Shown here: positions 30,477 to 38,977 of the stretch, one piece after another | How the letters are laid out: each line of letters begins with the position of its first letter | Numbering within the stretch: the stretch's first letter is position 1 | Assembly: GCA_025964325.1 (NCBI GenBank) | Contig: JAOPZA010000105.1 | Span: forward strand, 1 to 44,272 | From: Conexibacter sp. | GTDB taxonomy: Bacteria > Actinomycetota > Thermoleophilia > Solirubrobacterales > Solirubrobacteraceae | Reading direction: 5' to 3' | Length of the DNA stretch: 44,272 nt | The notes under the pieces: model-generated | Databases searched by the model: none | Told to the model about the DNA's origin: nothing | What the model saw: only the letters and a program-made list of their open reading frames with translations | Translations under genes and position numbers: made by a program

Positions 30477-31625
30477 ATGGCGGCTGACATCCCGGGTCCC
30501 GCGCGCGTGCCGCGGCGGGACCGGCTGCGGGCCGCGCTGACGCCGGCCGAATGGCGCCGCGCCGCCGCCCTCGCCGCCGCGGTGCTCGGCCTCCACGTCG
30601 TCGGGTTCGTGACGCTGCTCGCGTTCGTCGCGCCGCGCCACTTCAGCCTCGGAGCGCAGGGCGTCTTCGGCCTCGGCCTCGGCGTGACGGCCTACACGCT
30701 CGGGCTGCGCCACGCCTTCGACGCCGACCACATCGCAGCGATCGACAACACGACGCGCAAGCTGATGGCCGATGGCCAGCGCCCGCTCAGCGTCGGCTTC
30801 TTCTTCTCGCTCGGCCACTCGACGATCGTCTTCCTGCTCGCGTTCCTGTTCTCTCTCGGCGTGCGCGGGGTGAGCGGCGCGGTCGAGCACGACGGCTCCG
30901 CGCTGCATCAGGCGACCGGCGTGATCGGGCCGCTCGTCTCCGGCTCGTTCCTGTTCCTGATCGGGCTGCTGAACCTCGTGCTCCTGGTCTCGATCGCGCG
31001 CGTCTTCCGGCGCATGCGCGGGGGCGGCCAGGACGAGGCCGAGCTCGAGCGCCAGCTCGACGCGCGCGGGTTCATGAACCGCTTCTACGGGCGCTTCACG
31101 AAGGCGGTGCGGCGCCCGTGGCAGATGTACCCGCTCGGCGTGCTGTTCGGCCTCGGCTTCGACACCGCGACCGAGGTCGCGCTGCTGTTCATCGCCGCCG
31201 GCGCGGCCGCCGGCGGCCTGCCCTTCTACGCGATCCTCTGCCTGCCGATCCTGTTCGCCGCCGGCATGTCGCTGCTCGACACGATCGACGGCGCGTTCAT
31301 GAACTTCGCCTACGGCTGGGCGTTCTCGAAGCCGGTGCGGAAGATCTACTTCAACCTCACGATCACGGCGCTGTCGGTCGCCGTCGCGCTGCTCGTCGGG
31401 ACCGTCGAGCTGCTGTCGGTGCTGGCCGATCGGCTGAGCCTCAGCGGCGGCCTCTGGAGCCTCGTCTCAGGGCTCGACCTCAACCTCGTCGGCTACCTCG
31501 TCGTCGCGCTGTTCGTGCTGACGTGGGCGCTCGCCCTCGCCGTCTGGCGCTTCGGCCACATCGAGGAGAAGTGGTCCTCGAACGCGCCGCGGCGCGCCCG
31601 TCGGGCGGGCGGCGCGTCGACGTAG
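30477..31625 (+). CDS. nickel/cobalt permease, NiCoT (HoxN/NixA) family
   Basis: A 382-residue inner-membrane secondary transporter that imports Ni2+ (or Co2+). The signature helix LRHAFDADHIAAIDNTTRK is complete; the second LGHSTIVFLLAF and third GFDTATEVALL motifs are present, as is LFAAGMSLLDTIDGAFM. About eight hydrophobic helices. A GAGGAG Shine-Dalgarno precedes the ATG. It is divergent from the hydrogenase operon, so nickel supply for HypA/HypB is its likely purpose. An upstream extension of the frame (to 30081) is only read-through over the intergenic region. Confidence 0.94.
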   Translation: MAADIPGPARVPRRDRLRAALTPAEWRRAAALAAAVLGLHVVGFVTLLAFVAPRHFSLGAQGVFGLGLGVTAYTLGLRHAFDADHIAAIDNTTRKLMADGQRPLSVGFFFSLGHSTIVFLLAFLFSLGVRGVSGAVEHDGSALHQATGVIGPLVSGSFLFLIGLLNLVLLVSIARVFRRMRGGGQDEAELERQLDARGFMNRFYGRFTKAVRRPWQMYPLGVLFGLGFDTATEVALLFIAAGAAAGGLPFYAILCLPILFAAGMSLLDTIDGAFMNFAYGWAFSKPVRKIYFNLTITALSVAVALLVGTVELLSVLADRLSLSGGLWSLVSGLDLNLVGYLVVALFVLTWALALAVWRFGHIEEKWSSNAPRRARRAGGAST

Positions 31626-31698
31626 GCGAGGCAGTCGGCAATGCGCTGCCGGCGGCGATCGCGAGACCGCCGCCCTTCACCTCCGGGCGGGGAACACC

Positions 31699-31704
31699 TA
31701 GGAT
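31699..31704 (+). promoter_or_regulatory. leaderless -10 box TAGGAT of the sigma factor gene
   Basis: TAGGAT ends seven bases before a GTG at 31712. An ATG at 31703 lies within this box, so the GTG is the better start if the box is used. Confidence 0.45.
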
Positions 31705-31711
31705 GCCCGAC

Positions 31712-32695
31712 GTGGAAGCGTCACCGCTCACGACCACGTCCGGGTTCGGCGAGCTGGAGCAGCATCGCCGCGAGCTGACCGCGCACTGCTATCGGATGCT
31801 CGGCTCGCCGTTCGAAGCCGAGGACGCCGTGCAGGACACGCTGCTGCGCGCCTGGCGGAGCCTCGACCGCTTCGAGGGCCGCGCGGCGCTGCGCTCGTGG
31901 CTCTACCGGATCGCGACGAACGTCTGCCTCGACATGCTGAAGGGACGGGAGCATCGCGCGCTGCCGATGGACCTCGGGGGCGCCTGGTCGCCCGACGGCC
32001 CGATCGGCGACCAGCTGCCAGAGGTCACGTGGATCGAGCCGGTCCCGGACGGCCTCGTCGTCGCGGACGGCGATCCTGCGGCCGTCGCCGAGTCGCGCGA
32101 GACGATTCGCCTCGCGTTCGTGGCGGCGCTGCAGCGGCTGCCGCCGCGCCAGCGCGCGGTCCTGATCCTGTGCGAGGTGCTGCGCTGGAAGGCGACCGAG
32201 GTCGCCGAGCTGCTCGAGACGAGCGTCGCCTCGGTCAACAGCGCGCTGCAGCGTGCGCGGGCGACCCTCGACGCGAGCGACATCAGACCCTCGGATCCCG
32301 CGCCGTCGCTCGAAGGCTCCGACCGCGAGCTCCTCGCCCGCTACCTGGAGGCATTCGAGCGCTACGACATGGACGCGCTCACGTCGCTGATCCACGAGGA
32401 CGCGACGCAGTCGATGCCGCCGTACGAGCTGTGGCTGAGCGGTCGCGACGACATCCTGAGCTGGTGGGTCGGACAGGGCGCCGGCTGCCGTGGCTCGCGC
32501 GTGATCCCGGCGATCGCGGCGAACGGCTCGCCCGCGTTCGGGCAGTACAAGCCGAGCGAGACGGGCAAGGGCTACGACCCGTGGGCGCTCCAGGTGCTCG
32601 AGATCTCGAACGGGCGGATCGGCGAGTTCACGTTCTTCCTCGACACCAACGCGGTCTTCCCGCTCTTCGGGCTGCCCCTGCACCTCGACGCGTAG
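31712..32695 (+). CDS. ECF sigma factor with C-terminal SnoaL-like domain
   Basis: A 327-residue sigma-70 family protein. Region 2 is seen in HCYRMLGSPFEAEDAVQDTL and RFEGRAALRSWLYRIATNVC; region 4 in LQRLPPRQRAVLIL and ATEVAELLETSVASVNSALQ. The last 110 residues (LLARYLEAFERYDMDALTSLIHED onward) form a SnoaL/NTF2-like domain, as in the SigG/SigJ/TIGR02960 group. Such sigma factors lack a classical anti-sigma partner; the C-terminal domain is thought to control activity. Start: GTG at 31712 by the -10 box, or ATG at 31703 adding three residues. The target regulon is unknown. Confidence 0.9.
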   Translation: MEASPLTTTSGFGELEQHRRELTAHCYRMLGSPFEAEDAVQDTLLRAWRSLDRFEGRAALRSWLYRIATNVCLDMLKGREHRALPMDLGGAWSPDGPIGDQLPEVTWIEPVPDGLVVADGDPAAVAESRETIRLAFVAALQRLPPRQRAVLILCEVLRWKATEVAELLETSVASVNSALQRARATLDASDIRPSDPAPSLEGSDRELLARYLEAFERYDMDALTSLIHEDATQSMPPYELWLSGRDDILSWWVGQGAGCRGSRVIPAIAANGSPAFGQYKPSETGKGYDPWALQVLEISNGRIGEFTFFLDTNAVFPLFGLPLHLDA

Positions 32696-32712
32696 CGCGC
32701 GGCTCGCCCGGG

Positions 32713-33003
32713 TCACCCGGGCACGACGTCGCGCAACCCCATGAAGACGAGCAGCTCGCGCAGCTCGTTCGACGCATGGCGCAGCCGCACCTGACAGCCG
32801 CGTCGCCGAGCGGCGAGCTGGAACCGCATCAGGGCATCGGCCGTGACCGCGTCCGGATCGACGCCGCGGACGTCGCAGAACGCGATCGTCGCGTCGCTTC
32901 TCGTCAGCAACGCGCAGACCCGATCGCAGAGCCCCGGCAGGTCGGCGCGCTCGATCGGGCCGCGGATTGCGAAGTCGATCGTCCGTGGCGCGGAGGCGGT
33001 CAT
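32713..33003 (-). CDS. STAS-domain protein (anti-sigma antagonist-like)
   Basis: A 96-residue single STAS domain. The pattern IDFAIRGPIERADLPGL, a strand TIAFCDVRGVDPDAVTADALMRFQLAARRRG and a final RHASNELRELLVFMGL fit SpoIIAA-like proteins. The usual phosphorylatable Ser/Thr of the DxSG loop is replaced (VDPDAVTADAL), leaving Thr as candidate. It faces the sigma factor gene tail to tail with only 17 bases between stops; convergent, so not an operon. Its partner kinase is not in the window. Confidence 0.8.
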   Translation of the reverse strand: MTASAPRTIDFAIRGPIERADLPGLCDRVCALLTRSDATIAFCDVRGVDPDAVTADALMRFQLAARRRGCQVRLRHASNELRELLVFMGLRDVVPG

Positions 33004-33094
33004 CACGACAAGGACCGTTCGGCGGGGCGGAACTCATCGGTGCGGCGCGACGATGCTTCACCCGTCGTTCGCGCCCGTCCGGCGCGTCGGGCGG

Positions 33095-33496
33095 CTAGCG
33101 AGGGGCCTCGGCGAGGACGACGAGGTAGCCGTCGAGATCATGGAGCCAGATCTCCCGGTGGCCGGCGTTCGGGTTCAGGTGGACGTCGGTCACGATCTCG
33201 ACCTCCGCTGCGCGGATGCGGGCGACGGCGGCATCGAACCGATCGGCTTCGAACCAGAGCGCGACCCCGTTCCCGAGCGGCTGCCCGGCGTCCCCGATGG
33301 CGCCGTGGTGGTGCTCGGTGCCGAGGTGATGCAGCTGCAGCACCAGGCTCCCGTCGACGAGCAGCTGCTCGTACTCGGCGCCGCCGTGACCGCTGACGGC
33401 CCCGAGGACCCGCTGGTACCAGAGGCTGGCCCGCTCGACGTCGGCCACGGCGATCAGCGGCTGCGGCCGAACCGACGGAGCGGGATGCCGGGACAT
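33095..33496 (-). CDS. VOC family (glyoxalase/bleomycin resistance) protein
   Basis: A 133-residue protein with the paired beta-alpha-beta-beta-beta modules of the VOC superfamily: PLIAVADVERASLWYQRVLG, LVLQLHHLG, GNGVALWFEADRFDAAVARI and a final REIWLHDLDGYLVVLAE, in which the Glu and His-type metal sites occur. Single-domain members act as dimers. The substrate is unknown. A TAGCGT box lies ten bases upstream of the ATG, so a very short leader is likely. Confidence 0.87.
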   Translation of the reverse strand: MSRHPAPSVRPQPLIAVADVERASLWYQRVLGAVSGHGGAEYEQLLVDGSLVLQLHHLGTEHHHGAIGDAGQPLGNGVALWFEADRFDAAVARIRAAEVEIVTDVHLNPNAGHREIWLHDLDGYLVVLAEAPR

Positions 33497-33506
33497 GACC
33501 CGGGGG

Positions 33507-33512
33507 ACGCTA
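33507..33512 (-). promoter_or_regulatory. -10 box TAGCGT of the VOC gene
   Basis: On the minus strand TAGCGT ends ten bases before the ATG at 33496, without a Shine-Dalgarno. Confidence 0.35.
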
Positions 33513-33554
33513 CCGCGCCGGCCGGCGCCCGCCCCGCGAAGCGCAGGACGGCTC

Positions 33555-33560
33555 TAAGCT
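33555..33560 (+). promoter_or_regulatory. leaderless -10 box TAAGCT of the osmC-type gene
   Basis: TAAGCT ends exactly six bases before the ATG at 33567, the ideal position for a transcript that starts at the start codon. Confidence 0.5.
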
Positions 33561-33566
33561 GGGCCG

Positions 33567-34073
33567 ATGGAGCGAGACGACCTGCGCGCCGTGCAGGCGC
33601 CGCTGAAGGAGCGCTATCGCGCCGAGCCGGAGGCGGCCAGAGTCACGCTGTCGGCGACCGGCATCCTCGGCGACGGCGTGTCGTGCTCGGTGCAGACGGG
33701 CCATGCGCTCGCGCAGGCCGGCCTGCATCCCGCCTCCGGCGGCGACGCCGCGCTGCTGTGCTCGGGCGACATGCTGCTCGAGGCGCTCGTCGCGTGCGCG
33801 GGAGTGACGCTGCGCGCGGTCGCGACGTCGCTCGGCATCGACGTGACCGCCGGAAGCGTGCGCGCCGAGGGCGATCTCGACTTCCGAGGGACGCTCGGCG
33901 TCGACCGGGAGGCGCCGGTCGGCTTCTCCGCGATCCGGCTCGCCTTCGAGCTCGAGACGGACGTCGACGAGGAGCAGCTCGCGACGCTCCAGCGGCTGAC
34001 GGAGCGCTACTGCGTCGTCTACCAGACGCTCGCGACGGCGCCCGCACTCACGACGGTCGTCGTGAGGGAGTAG
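33567..34073 (+). CDS. OsmC family protein
   Basis: A 168-residue OsmC/Ohr-type protein. The two redox cysteines are in place: one in LLEALVACAGVTLRAV and one in TERYCVVYQTL. The rest shows the long central helix and beta sheets (SVRAEGDLDFRGTLGV). Members reduce organic hydroperoxides or act as unspecified thiol peroxidases; this one is closer to the generic OsmC branch than Ohr. It is an isolated gene with a leaderless promoter. Confidence 0.9.
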   Translation: MERDDLRAVQAPLKERYRAEPEAARVTLSATGILGDGVSCSVQTGHALAQAGLHPASGGDAALLCSGDMLLEALVACAGVTLRAVATSLGIDVTAGSVRAEGDLDFRGTLGVDREAPVGFSAIRLAFELETDVDEEQLATLQRLTERYCVVYQTLATAPALTTVVVRE

Positions 34074-34091
34074 GCGGCGCCGGGCGAGCCG

Positions 34092-34409
34092 TCAGGTACG
34101 GACGAGCTCCAGGCCCTCCCGCAACGCGCGCTCGACCATCGTTCCCTTCACCGCACCTCGTCGACGGGCGAGGTCGTCGTCGACCACGATCACGTCGATC
34201 GGCACGCGCACGCCGCGGAGCTCCTGCCGCAGCCGCGCGACCTCGGCCAACGAGTCCGCGACCTCCGGCTCGATCACGAGGACGTCGAAGCCCGAACCCT
34301 CGTCCGCGTCACCCCGCGCATGCGAGCCGAACAGCACGACGCGCGAGTTGGCCGGCGCGGCACGCGAGAGGCACCTCCGGATCTCCTCGATCACCTCGGT
34401 CGTGGTCAC
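34092..34409 (-). CDS. nucleotidyltransferase-fold protein with altered active site (MNT-like)
   Basis: A 105-residue minimal nucleotidyltransferase. VVLFGSHARGDADEG matches the GSxxRGxx motif, and IDVIVVDDDL gives the later acidic strand. The DxD metal motif is damaged: where SDxDLLV is expected the sequence reads SGFDVLVI, so the first Asp is missing. MNT proteins usually pair with HEPN toxins; none is adjacent. The GTG at 34409 fits a TACCGT box. It may be a decaying antitoxin-like gene. Confidence 0.75.
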   Translation of the reverse strand: MTTTEVIEEIRRCLSRAAPANSRVVLFGSHARGDADEGSGFDVLVIEPEVADSLAEVARLRQELRGVRVPIDVIVVDDDLARRRGAVKGTMVERALREGLELVRT

Positions 34410-34416
34410 GCGTCCG

Positions 34417-34422
34417 ACGGTA
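34417..34422 (-). promoter_or_regulatory. leaderless -10 box TACCGT of the nucleotidyltransferase gene
   Basis: On the minus strand TACCGT ends seven bases before the GTG at 34409. Confidence 0.45.
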
Positions 34423-34428
34423 GCGAAA

Positions 34429-34638
34429 GTGGGAGGCCTGGAACGCGAGGACTACTCCACCATCGTCGACCTCGACGAACGGTACGCCGACCTTCGCGTC
34501 GGCCTCGCCGACTGTGCCCTCGTCGTGCTCGCTCAGCGCTGTCGCACGACGCGCATACTCAGCTTCGACGAGCGGCGCTTCCGTGCTGTCGTGCCGCTGG
34601 ACGGCGACGCGTTCACGATCGTGCCTTTCGACGGCTGA
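34429..34638 (+). pseudogene. C-terminal remnant of a PIN-domain (VapC-type) toxin
   Basis: The 69-codon frame reads as the second half of a PIN ribonuclease: RYADLRVGLADCALVVLAQR with the third acidic residue, then RILSFDERRFRAVVPLDG and a final FTIVPFDG. The N-terminal half, with the first catalytic Asp (usually in a D-[TS]-S motif), is missing; the sequence upstream belongs to the divergent nucleotidyltransferase region. No antitoxin precedes it. I judge it a fragment that cannot be catalytically complete. Confidence 0.65.
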
Positions 34639-34650
34639 GGCAGACCGCGC

Positions 34651-34680
34651 AAAAAGGCACCCCGTGAAAAGAGGTGCCAA
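34651..34680 (-). terminator. rho-independent terminator of tRNA-Asp
   Basis: Downstream of the tRNA on the minus strand: stem GGCACC (34678-34673), an 11-nt loop, GGTGCC (34661-34656) and a run of five T. This is the clearest intrinsic terminator in the window. Confidence 0.8.
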
Positions 34681-34683
34681 AGG

Positions 34684-34757
<74 letters not shown>

Positions 34758-34871
34758 CAGGGGGATCGAAAGTATGTCACGGGTCCGACGTGGGCGCGTT
34801 TGCGGCGGGCGACGGCCGTGGCGCCGGCATCCGTGTGCCATCAAGCGGTGGCATCCTGGCTGCGCAGCCAG

Positions 34872-34877
34872 TACGCT
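34872..34877 (+). promoter_or_regulatory. leaderless -10 box TACGCT of the P450 gene
   Basis: TACGCT ends seven bases before the ATG at 34885; no Shine-Dalgarno is seen. Confidence 0.45.
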
Positions 34878-34884
34878 CCGCGGC

Positions 34885-36328
34885 ATGCCCGTCATCGCGC
34901 CAGAACCGGCGCAGAGCAACCCGGTCCGGCGCATCGCCGCCGACCTGCGCGACGAGCGGCGCTCACCGGTCGCCTACCCACCGGGCGCGCACGACTTCAA
35001 CCTGCGACGCACGTTCCGCTTCGTCCGCGACCCGCTCCCGATCCTGCTCGCCGGCTACCAGCGCTACGGCCCGATCTTCAGCATGCGCGTCTTCCACGGG
35101 CGCGTCGTCTTCATGCTCGGCCCGGAGGCCAACCACTACGTCACCGTCTCCCACGCCGACAACTTCGCGTGGCGCGGCGGCAGCTTCGGCGACCTGATCC
35201 CGCTGCTCGGGGACGGGCTGCTGACGATCGACGGCGAGTATCATCGCCGCGCCCGGCAGATCATGCTGCCGGCCTTCCACCGCGAGCGGATCGCTGCGGC
35301 CACCGAGACGATCGTGCAGGAGACGCTGCGCGCGCTCGCCGGGTGGCAGCCCGGCCAGGTCGTCGACCTCTACCACTGGGTGCGCGAGCTCGCGCTGCGC
35401 GTCGCGATGCGCGCCCCTCTTCGGCCTCGACCCCGACGAGGAGGACAGCGGTCGCCGCGCCACCGTCGACTTCGAGCTCGCCCTAGGCTTCTACGGCACC
35501 GACTTCGCCCTCCGCGTCCTGCGCGGCCCCGGCACGCCCTGGAAGCGCATGCAGACCGCGCGCGTCACGCTCGACACGATCGTCTACGCCGAGATCGCCC
35601 GCCGCCGCGCCGACCCGGACCCCGCGCGGCAGGACGTGCTCAGCATGCTGCTCGAGGCCCGCGACGCGGACGGCGGCGACGCGCCCCTGTCCGACCGCGA
35701 GGTCCGCGACCAGGTGATGACGCTCCTCTTCGCCGGTCACGACACGACCACCTCGACCGTCAGCTTCCTGCTCTACGAGCTGGCCCGCCACCCTCGCGAG
35801 CTGTCGAAGCTGCTGGACGAGCAGGACCGCGTGCTCGCCGGCCGCACACCCACGGCGGCCGAGCTGACGACCGCGCTGCCGCAGCTGGAGATGGTGCTCG
35901 ACGAGACGCTGCGTCTCTATCCCGCCGCCTGGATCGGTCCCCGCAAGTGCATCGACGAGTTCGAGTTCGGCGGTCATCGCGTCCCGGCCGGCGCCTACGT
36001 CAACTACTGCTCCTGGGCCAGCCATCGGCTGCCCGACGTCTTCCCCGAGCCGGAGGCGTTCGTGCCCGAGCGCTTCGCCCCGGCGGCGAAGGCACAGCTG
36101 CCGAAGGGCGCCTACGTGCCGTTCGGCGGCGGCTCGCGCACCTGCCTCGGCATGCGCTTCGGCCAGCTCGAGATCAAGACGATCGTCACGCTGCTGCTGC
36201 AGCGCTACCGGCTCGAGCTCTTCCCCGGCCAGACCATCACCGTCCGCCAGATGCCGACCCTCTCGCCGCGCGAGCCGATCGAGATGATCGTCCGCGAGCG
36301 CGGCGTGCCCGCCGGCCTCGCCGGCTGA
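34885..36328 (+). pseudogene. cytochrome P450, interrupted by a one-base frameshift
   Basis: Together the two frames encode a full-length bacterial P450 (about 480 residues). Frame one (34885 to about 35413) covers the N terminus and B/C helix (DNFAWRGGSFGDLIPLLGDG, YHRRARQIMLPAFHRERI). Frame two resumes as LFGLDPDEE and continues to 36328, with the I-helix AGHDTTTS, the K-helix DETLRLYP (ExxR) and the haem loop FGGGSRTCLGMRF (Cys codon 36143-36145). A run of four C at 35414-35417 is the break: removing one C restores MRALFGLDPDEE. It may be a true inactivation or a sequencing error in a homopolymer. It resembles the CYP110/CYP102-like, membrane-free class of monooxygenases. Confidence 0.88.
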
Positions 36329-36443
36329 CCGGCTGACCTCCGCTGCGGCTGAGACCGATCTGAGACCCGCGCGGCACTGACCTCTGCGCGACCCGGGCAT
36401 ACCGTCGTCCCCAACCGGGAAACGTGGTGAAGGGATCGAAGCA

Positions 36444-36719
36444 ATGGGCTCCAACCGGCAGCAGCAAGACGTGCAGCGGCTGATGGCGACCGGCATCCTC
36501 GGCCAGGCGACGGTCCAGTCACTGCGCGACACCGGCCTGACGATCGACGAGAACCCGCAGGTCGAGTTCGACCTGCTCGTCAGCGTCGACGGCTGGGAGC
36601 CCTACGTCGTCTCGCACCGCCAGGCGATCTCGCGGATCGTGCTGGCGAACTTCCAGACCGGCTCGCAGGTGCCCGTGCGCGTCGACCCCTCCGACGCGCA
36701 GCGAGTCCTGATCGGCTGA
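36444..36719 (+). CDS. hypothetical protein, 91 residues
   Basis: A small soluble protein with a beta-rich middle: MATGILGQATVQSLRDTG, an ENPQVEFDLLVSVDGWEPY strand pair and VPVRVDPSDAQRVLIG. The pattern DTGxxxxxNPxVxxxLxV...VDPxDxxxVxL is common as a small domain in actinobacterial proteins, sometimes attached to membrane proteins, but has no function I can name. An AAGGGA ribosome site lies about ten bases upstream. A TACCGT element about 40 bases upstream could be its promoter. Confidence 0.75.
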   Translation: MGSNRQQQDVQRLMATGILGQATVQSLRDTGLTIDENPQVEFDLLVSVDGWEPYVVSHRQAISRIVLANFQTGSQVPVRVDPSDAQRVLIG

Positions 36720-36778
36720 CGCGGCTGCACGCGGTCCGTGCACGTCGCACCCGCACGGAGCGGCGGCGCGGGAGACGA

Positions 36779-36851
36779 TGGGCAGTGCCGGGCTCGAACC
36801 GGCGACCTCTCGCTTGTAAGGCGAGCGCTCTACCAGCTGAGCTAACCGCCC
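36779..36851 (-). tRNA. tRNA-Val (anticodon TAC)
   Basis: The 73-nt minus-strand gene folds as a cloverleaf: acceptor GGGCGGT with ACTGCCC, D arm TAGCTCAGCTGG, anticodon stem CTCGC/GCGAG around CTTACAA (anticodon TAC), T arm GGTTCGAGCCC, discriminator A. CCA is not encoded. A TACCAT box lies 12 bases upstream. No intrinsic terminator with a T-run follows. Confidence 0.95.
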
Positions 36852-37012
36852 GCGTCGAAAGAGATGGTAACCGCGGGGATGGTCCGCAGTCCGACACTCG
36901 GCATCTGCAAAGCTGCCGCGCTGGTCGCCAGAGCTCGTGCAGTTTCTCCCTCGTCGCTCCCCGACGGGCACGAGGAGGCGCGGGCCAACCATCCTCCGAG
37001 GAGGGACACCCG

Positions 37013-38089
37013 ATGACTTCATCACCTCGCATTCGACCCTTTGCGCTGCGCGCGATCCTCGCGCTAGCCGCCGTCGCCGCGCTGCTGATCGCGCTCGTCG
37101 CCCTCGCGTCCGGCGCACCCGCCGCGCACGCGGCGGCCGGCCCGAATCCGCTCGCGACGAGCCCCGCCCCGCCGGCAGTCAACCCGCTCGTCGGCGCACG
37201 CTGGTTCGTCGACGAGCACTGGGGCCTCGCCAATCGCCAGGCGCGCGCCTGGCGGAGCTCGCACCCCTCGTGGGCGAAGCTGATGCGCAAGATCGCCGAT
37301 CAGCCCGAGGCGCGGCGCGTCGGCGGCTTCACGCCGAACATCGAGCGCACGATCCACGACTATGTCGCCCGCGCCGGAGCGGAGAGCCCCGGCTCGGTCC
37401 CGATCATCGTGATCTACCGCCTCAAGCACGTCTCCTGCGGCGGCTACGGCGACTCGCCCGGCGAGGCCGCCAGCTACAAGCAGTGGATCGACGCCTTCGC
37501 GCAGGGCGTCGGCAGCCACCGCGCGCTGATCTTCCTCGAGCCGGACGGGATCATGACCTCTCCGTGCCTCAGCCGCCATGGCCTTGCGACGCGCATCGCC
37601 GAGCTGAGCTACGCGACGAGCAGGCTGTCGGCGCTGCCGAACAGCCCCGTCTACGTCGACGCCGGCGCCGCCGACGCGCTCCCCTACCGCCGCACCGCCG
37701 ACCTGCTGAACCGCGTCGGCATCGCGCGCATCCAGGGCTTCTTCCTCAACTCGACGCACTTCGACTGGACCGGCAGCGAGATCGCCTTCGGCACCAAGAT
37801 CTCCCAGCTCGTCGGCGGCAAGCACTTCGTCGTCAGCACCGCCGCGAACGGCAAGGGGCCGCTGGTCCCGCACAGCCGCGTCAAGTACGGCAACGAGCTG
37901 CTCTGCAACCCGCCCGGCCGCGGCCTCGGGGTGCACCCGACGACGAGCACCGCCAGCCCGCTCGCCGACGCCTACCTGTGGATCGGCAACCCGGGCCGCT
38001 CCGCCGGCCCGTGCCACCCGGGCGATCCCTCGAACGGGACGTGGTGGCCGCAGTACGCGCTCGGGCTCGCGCAGCGCGCCGCCTTCTGA
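37013..38089 (+). CDS. secreted glycoside hydrolase family 6-like protein
   Basis: A 358-residue exported protein with a signal peptide (hydrophobic core [16 protein letters not shown], cleavage after AAHA near residue 43). The body is GH6 (endoglucanase/cellobiohydrolase) fold: [22 protein letters not shown] with the catalytic-acid Asp, [11 protein letters not shown], and [13 protein letters not shown]. Two canonical catalytic positions differ: the Asp before the first Cys (RDC) is Ser in VSC, and the base in GESDG is Ala in GRSAG. The same variant occurs, as I recall, in an actinobacterial GH6 subgroup. Cellulase activity should therefore not be assumed. GGAGGG precedes the ATG. Confidence 0.82.
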   Translation: MTSSPRIRPFALRAILALAAVAALLIALVALASGAPAAHAAAGPNPLATSPAPPAVNPLVGARWFVDEHWGLANRQARAWRSSHPSWAKLMRKIADQPEARRVGGFTPNIERTIHDYVARAGAESPGSVPIIVIYRLKHVSCGGYGDSPGEAASYKQWIDAFAQGVGSHRALIFLEPDGIMTSPCLSRHGLATRIAELSYATSRLSALPNSPVYVDAGAADALPYRRTADLLNRVGIARIQGFFLNSTHFDWTGSEIAFGTKISQLVGGKHFVVSTAANGKGPLVPHSRVKYGNELLCNPPGRGLGVHPTTSTASPLADAYLWIGNPGRSAGPCHPGDPSNGTWWPQYALGLAQRAAF

Positions 38090-38119
38090 CCCCGACCTGC
38101 ACCTCGCGCCGCCGGTCCG

Positions 38120-38125
38120 TAGGAT
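38120..38125 (+). promoter_or_regulatory. leaderless -10 box TAGGAT of the HAD gene
   Basis: TAGGAT ends seven bases before a GTG at 38133. The alternative ATG at 38124 overlaps the box. Confidence 0.45.
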
Positions 38126-38132
38126 GCGGGTC

Positions 38133-38945
38133 GTGCGGCGCGAGATCCGTTCCTGGCTGATGGACATGGATGGCGTGCTCGTGCACGAGGAGAGTGCGGT
38201 GCCCGGCGCCGAGCAGTTCCTCGACACGCTGCGCGAGCACGAGATCCCGTTCCTCGTGCTGACGAACAACTCGATCTACACGCGCCGCGACCTCTCCGCG
38301 CGGCTCAAGTCCAGCGGCCTCGACGTCCCGGAGGAGTCGATCTGGACCTCGGCCAACGCGACCGCGCGCTTCCTCGAGGATCAGCGCCCCGGCGGCTCGG
38401 CCTTCGTGATCGGCGAGGCCGGCCTGACGACCGCGCTGCACCAGAACGGCTACACGCTGACCGACCGCGATCCCGACTACGTGATCCTCGGCGAGACCCG
38501 CACCTACAGCTTCGAGCGGATCACGCAGGCGATCCGCCTGATCGTCAACGGCGCCCGCTTCATCGCGACCAATCCCGACCCGACCGGCCCGTCGCTGCAG
38601 GGCCCGCTGCCCGCGACCGGCTCGGTCGCCGCGCTGATCAGCAGAGCGACGGGCGTCGAGCCGTACTTCGTCGGCAAGCCGAACCCGCTGATGATGCGCT
38701 CCGCGCTCAACGCGATCGACGCCCACTCCGAGACGACGGCGATGATCGGCGACCGGATGGACACCGACGTCGTCTCCGGCCTCGAGGCCGGGCTCGAGAC
38801 GATCCTCGTCCTGACGGGCGTCGCGACGCGCGAGGCGGCGGAGCGCTTCCCCTTCCGCCCGTCGCGGATCATCGACTCGGTCGCGAGTCTGATCGACGAG
38901 CTGCAACCGGCGCCCGCACCGGCGGACGCCGCCGCCTCCGAGTAA
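38133..38945 (+). CDS. HAD-IIA (NagD-type) phosphatase
   Basis: A 270-residue haloacid-dehalogenase phosphatase with the class IIA cap. Motif I DMDGVL supplies D11 and D13, motif II TNNS, the lysine in GKPNPLMM, and motif [22 protein letters not shown]. The fold and length fit NagD/AraL/PGP-like enzymes that hydrolyse small phosphates (p-nitrophenyl phosphate, nucleotides or phosphoglycolate). The start is taken as GTG 38133 because of the -10 box; ATG 38124 would add three residues. The gene is monocistronic and starts 43 bp after the GH6-like gene stop. Confidence 0.9.
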   Translation: MRREIRSWLMDMDGVLVHEESAVPGAEQFLDTLREHEIPFLVLTNNSIYTRRDLSARLKSSGLDVPEESIWTSANATARFLEDQRPGGSAFVIGEAGLTTALHQNGYTLTDRDPDYVILGETRTYSFERITQAIRLIVNGARFIATNPDPTGPSLQGPLPATGSVAALISRATGVEPYFVGKPNPLMMRSALNAIDAHSETTAMIGDRMDTDVVSGLEAGLETILVLTGVATREAAERFPFRPSRIIDSVASLIDELQPAPAPADAAASE

Positions 38946-38977
38946 CACGGCCGCCGGTCGACGGCTCGCGGTTCGCT

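Noticed and set aside
36720-36778. Hairpin after tRNA-Val as terminator
   Set aside because: A CCGTGC/GCACGG pairing exists, but the loop is long and there is no T-run, so an intrinsic terminator cannot be supported.
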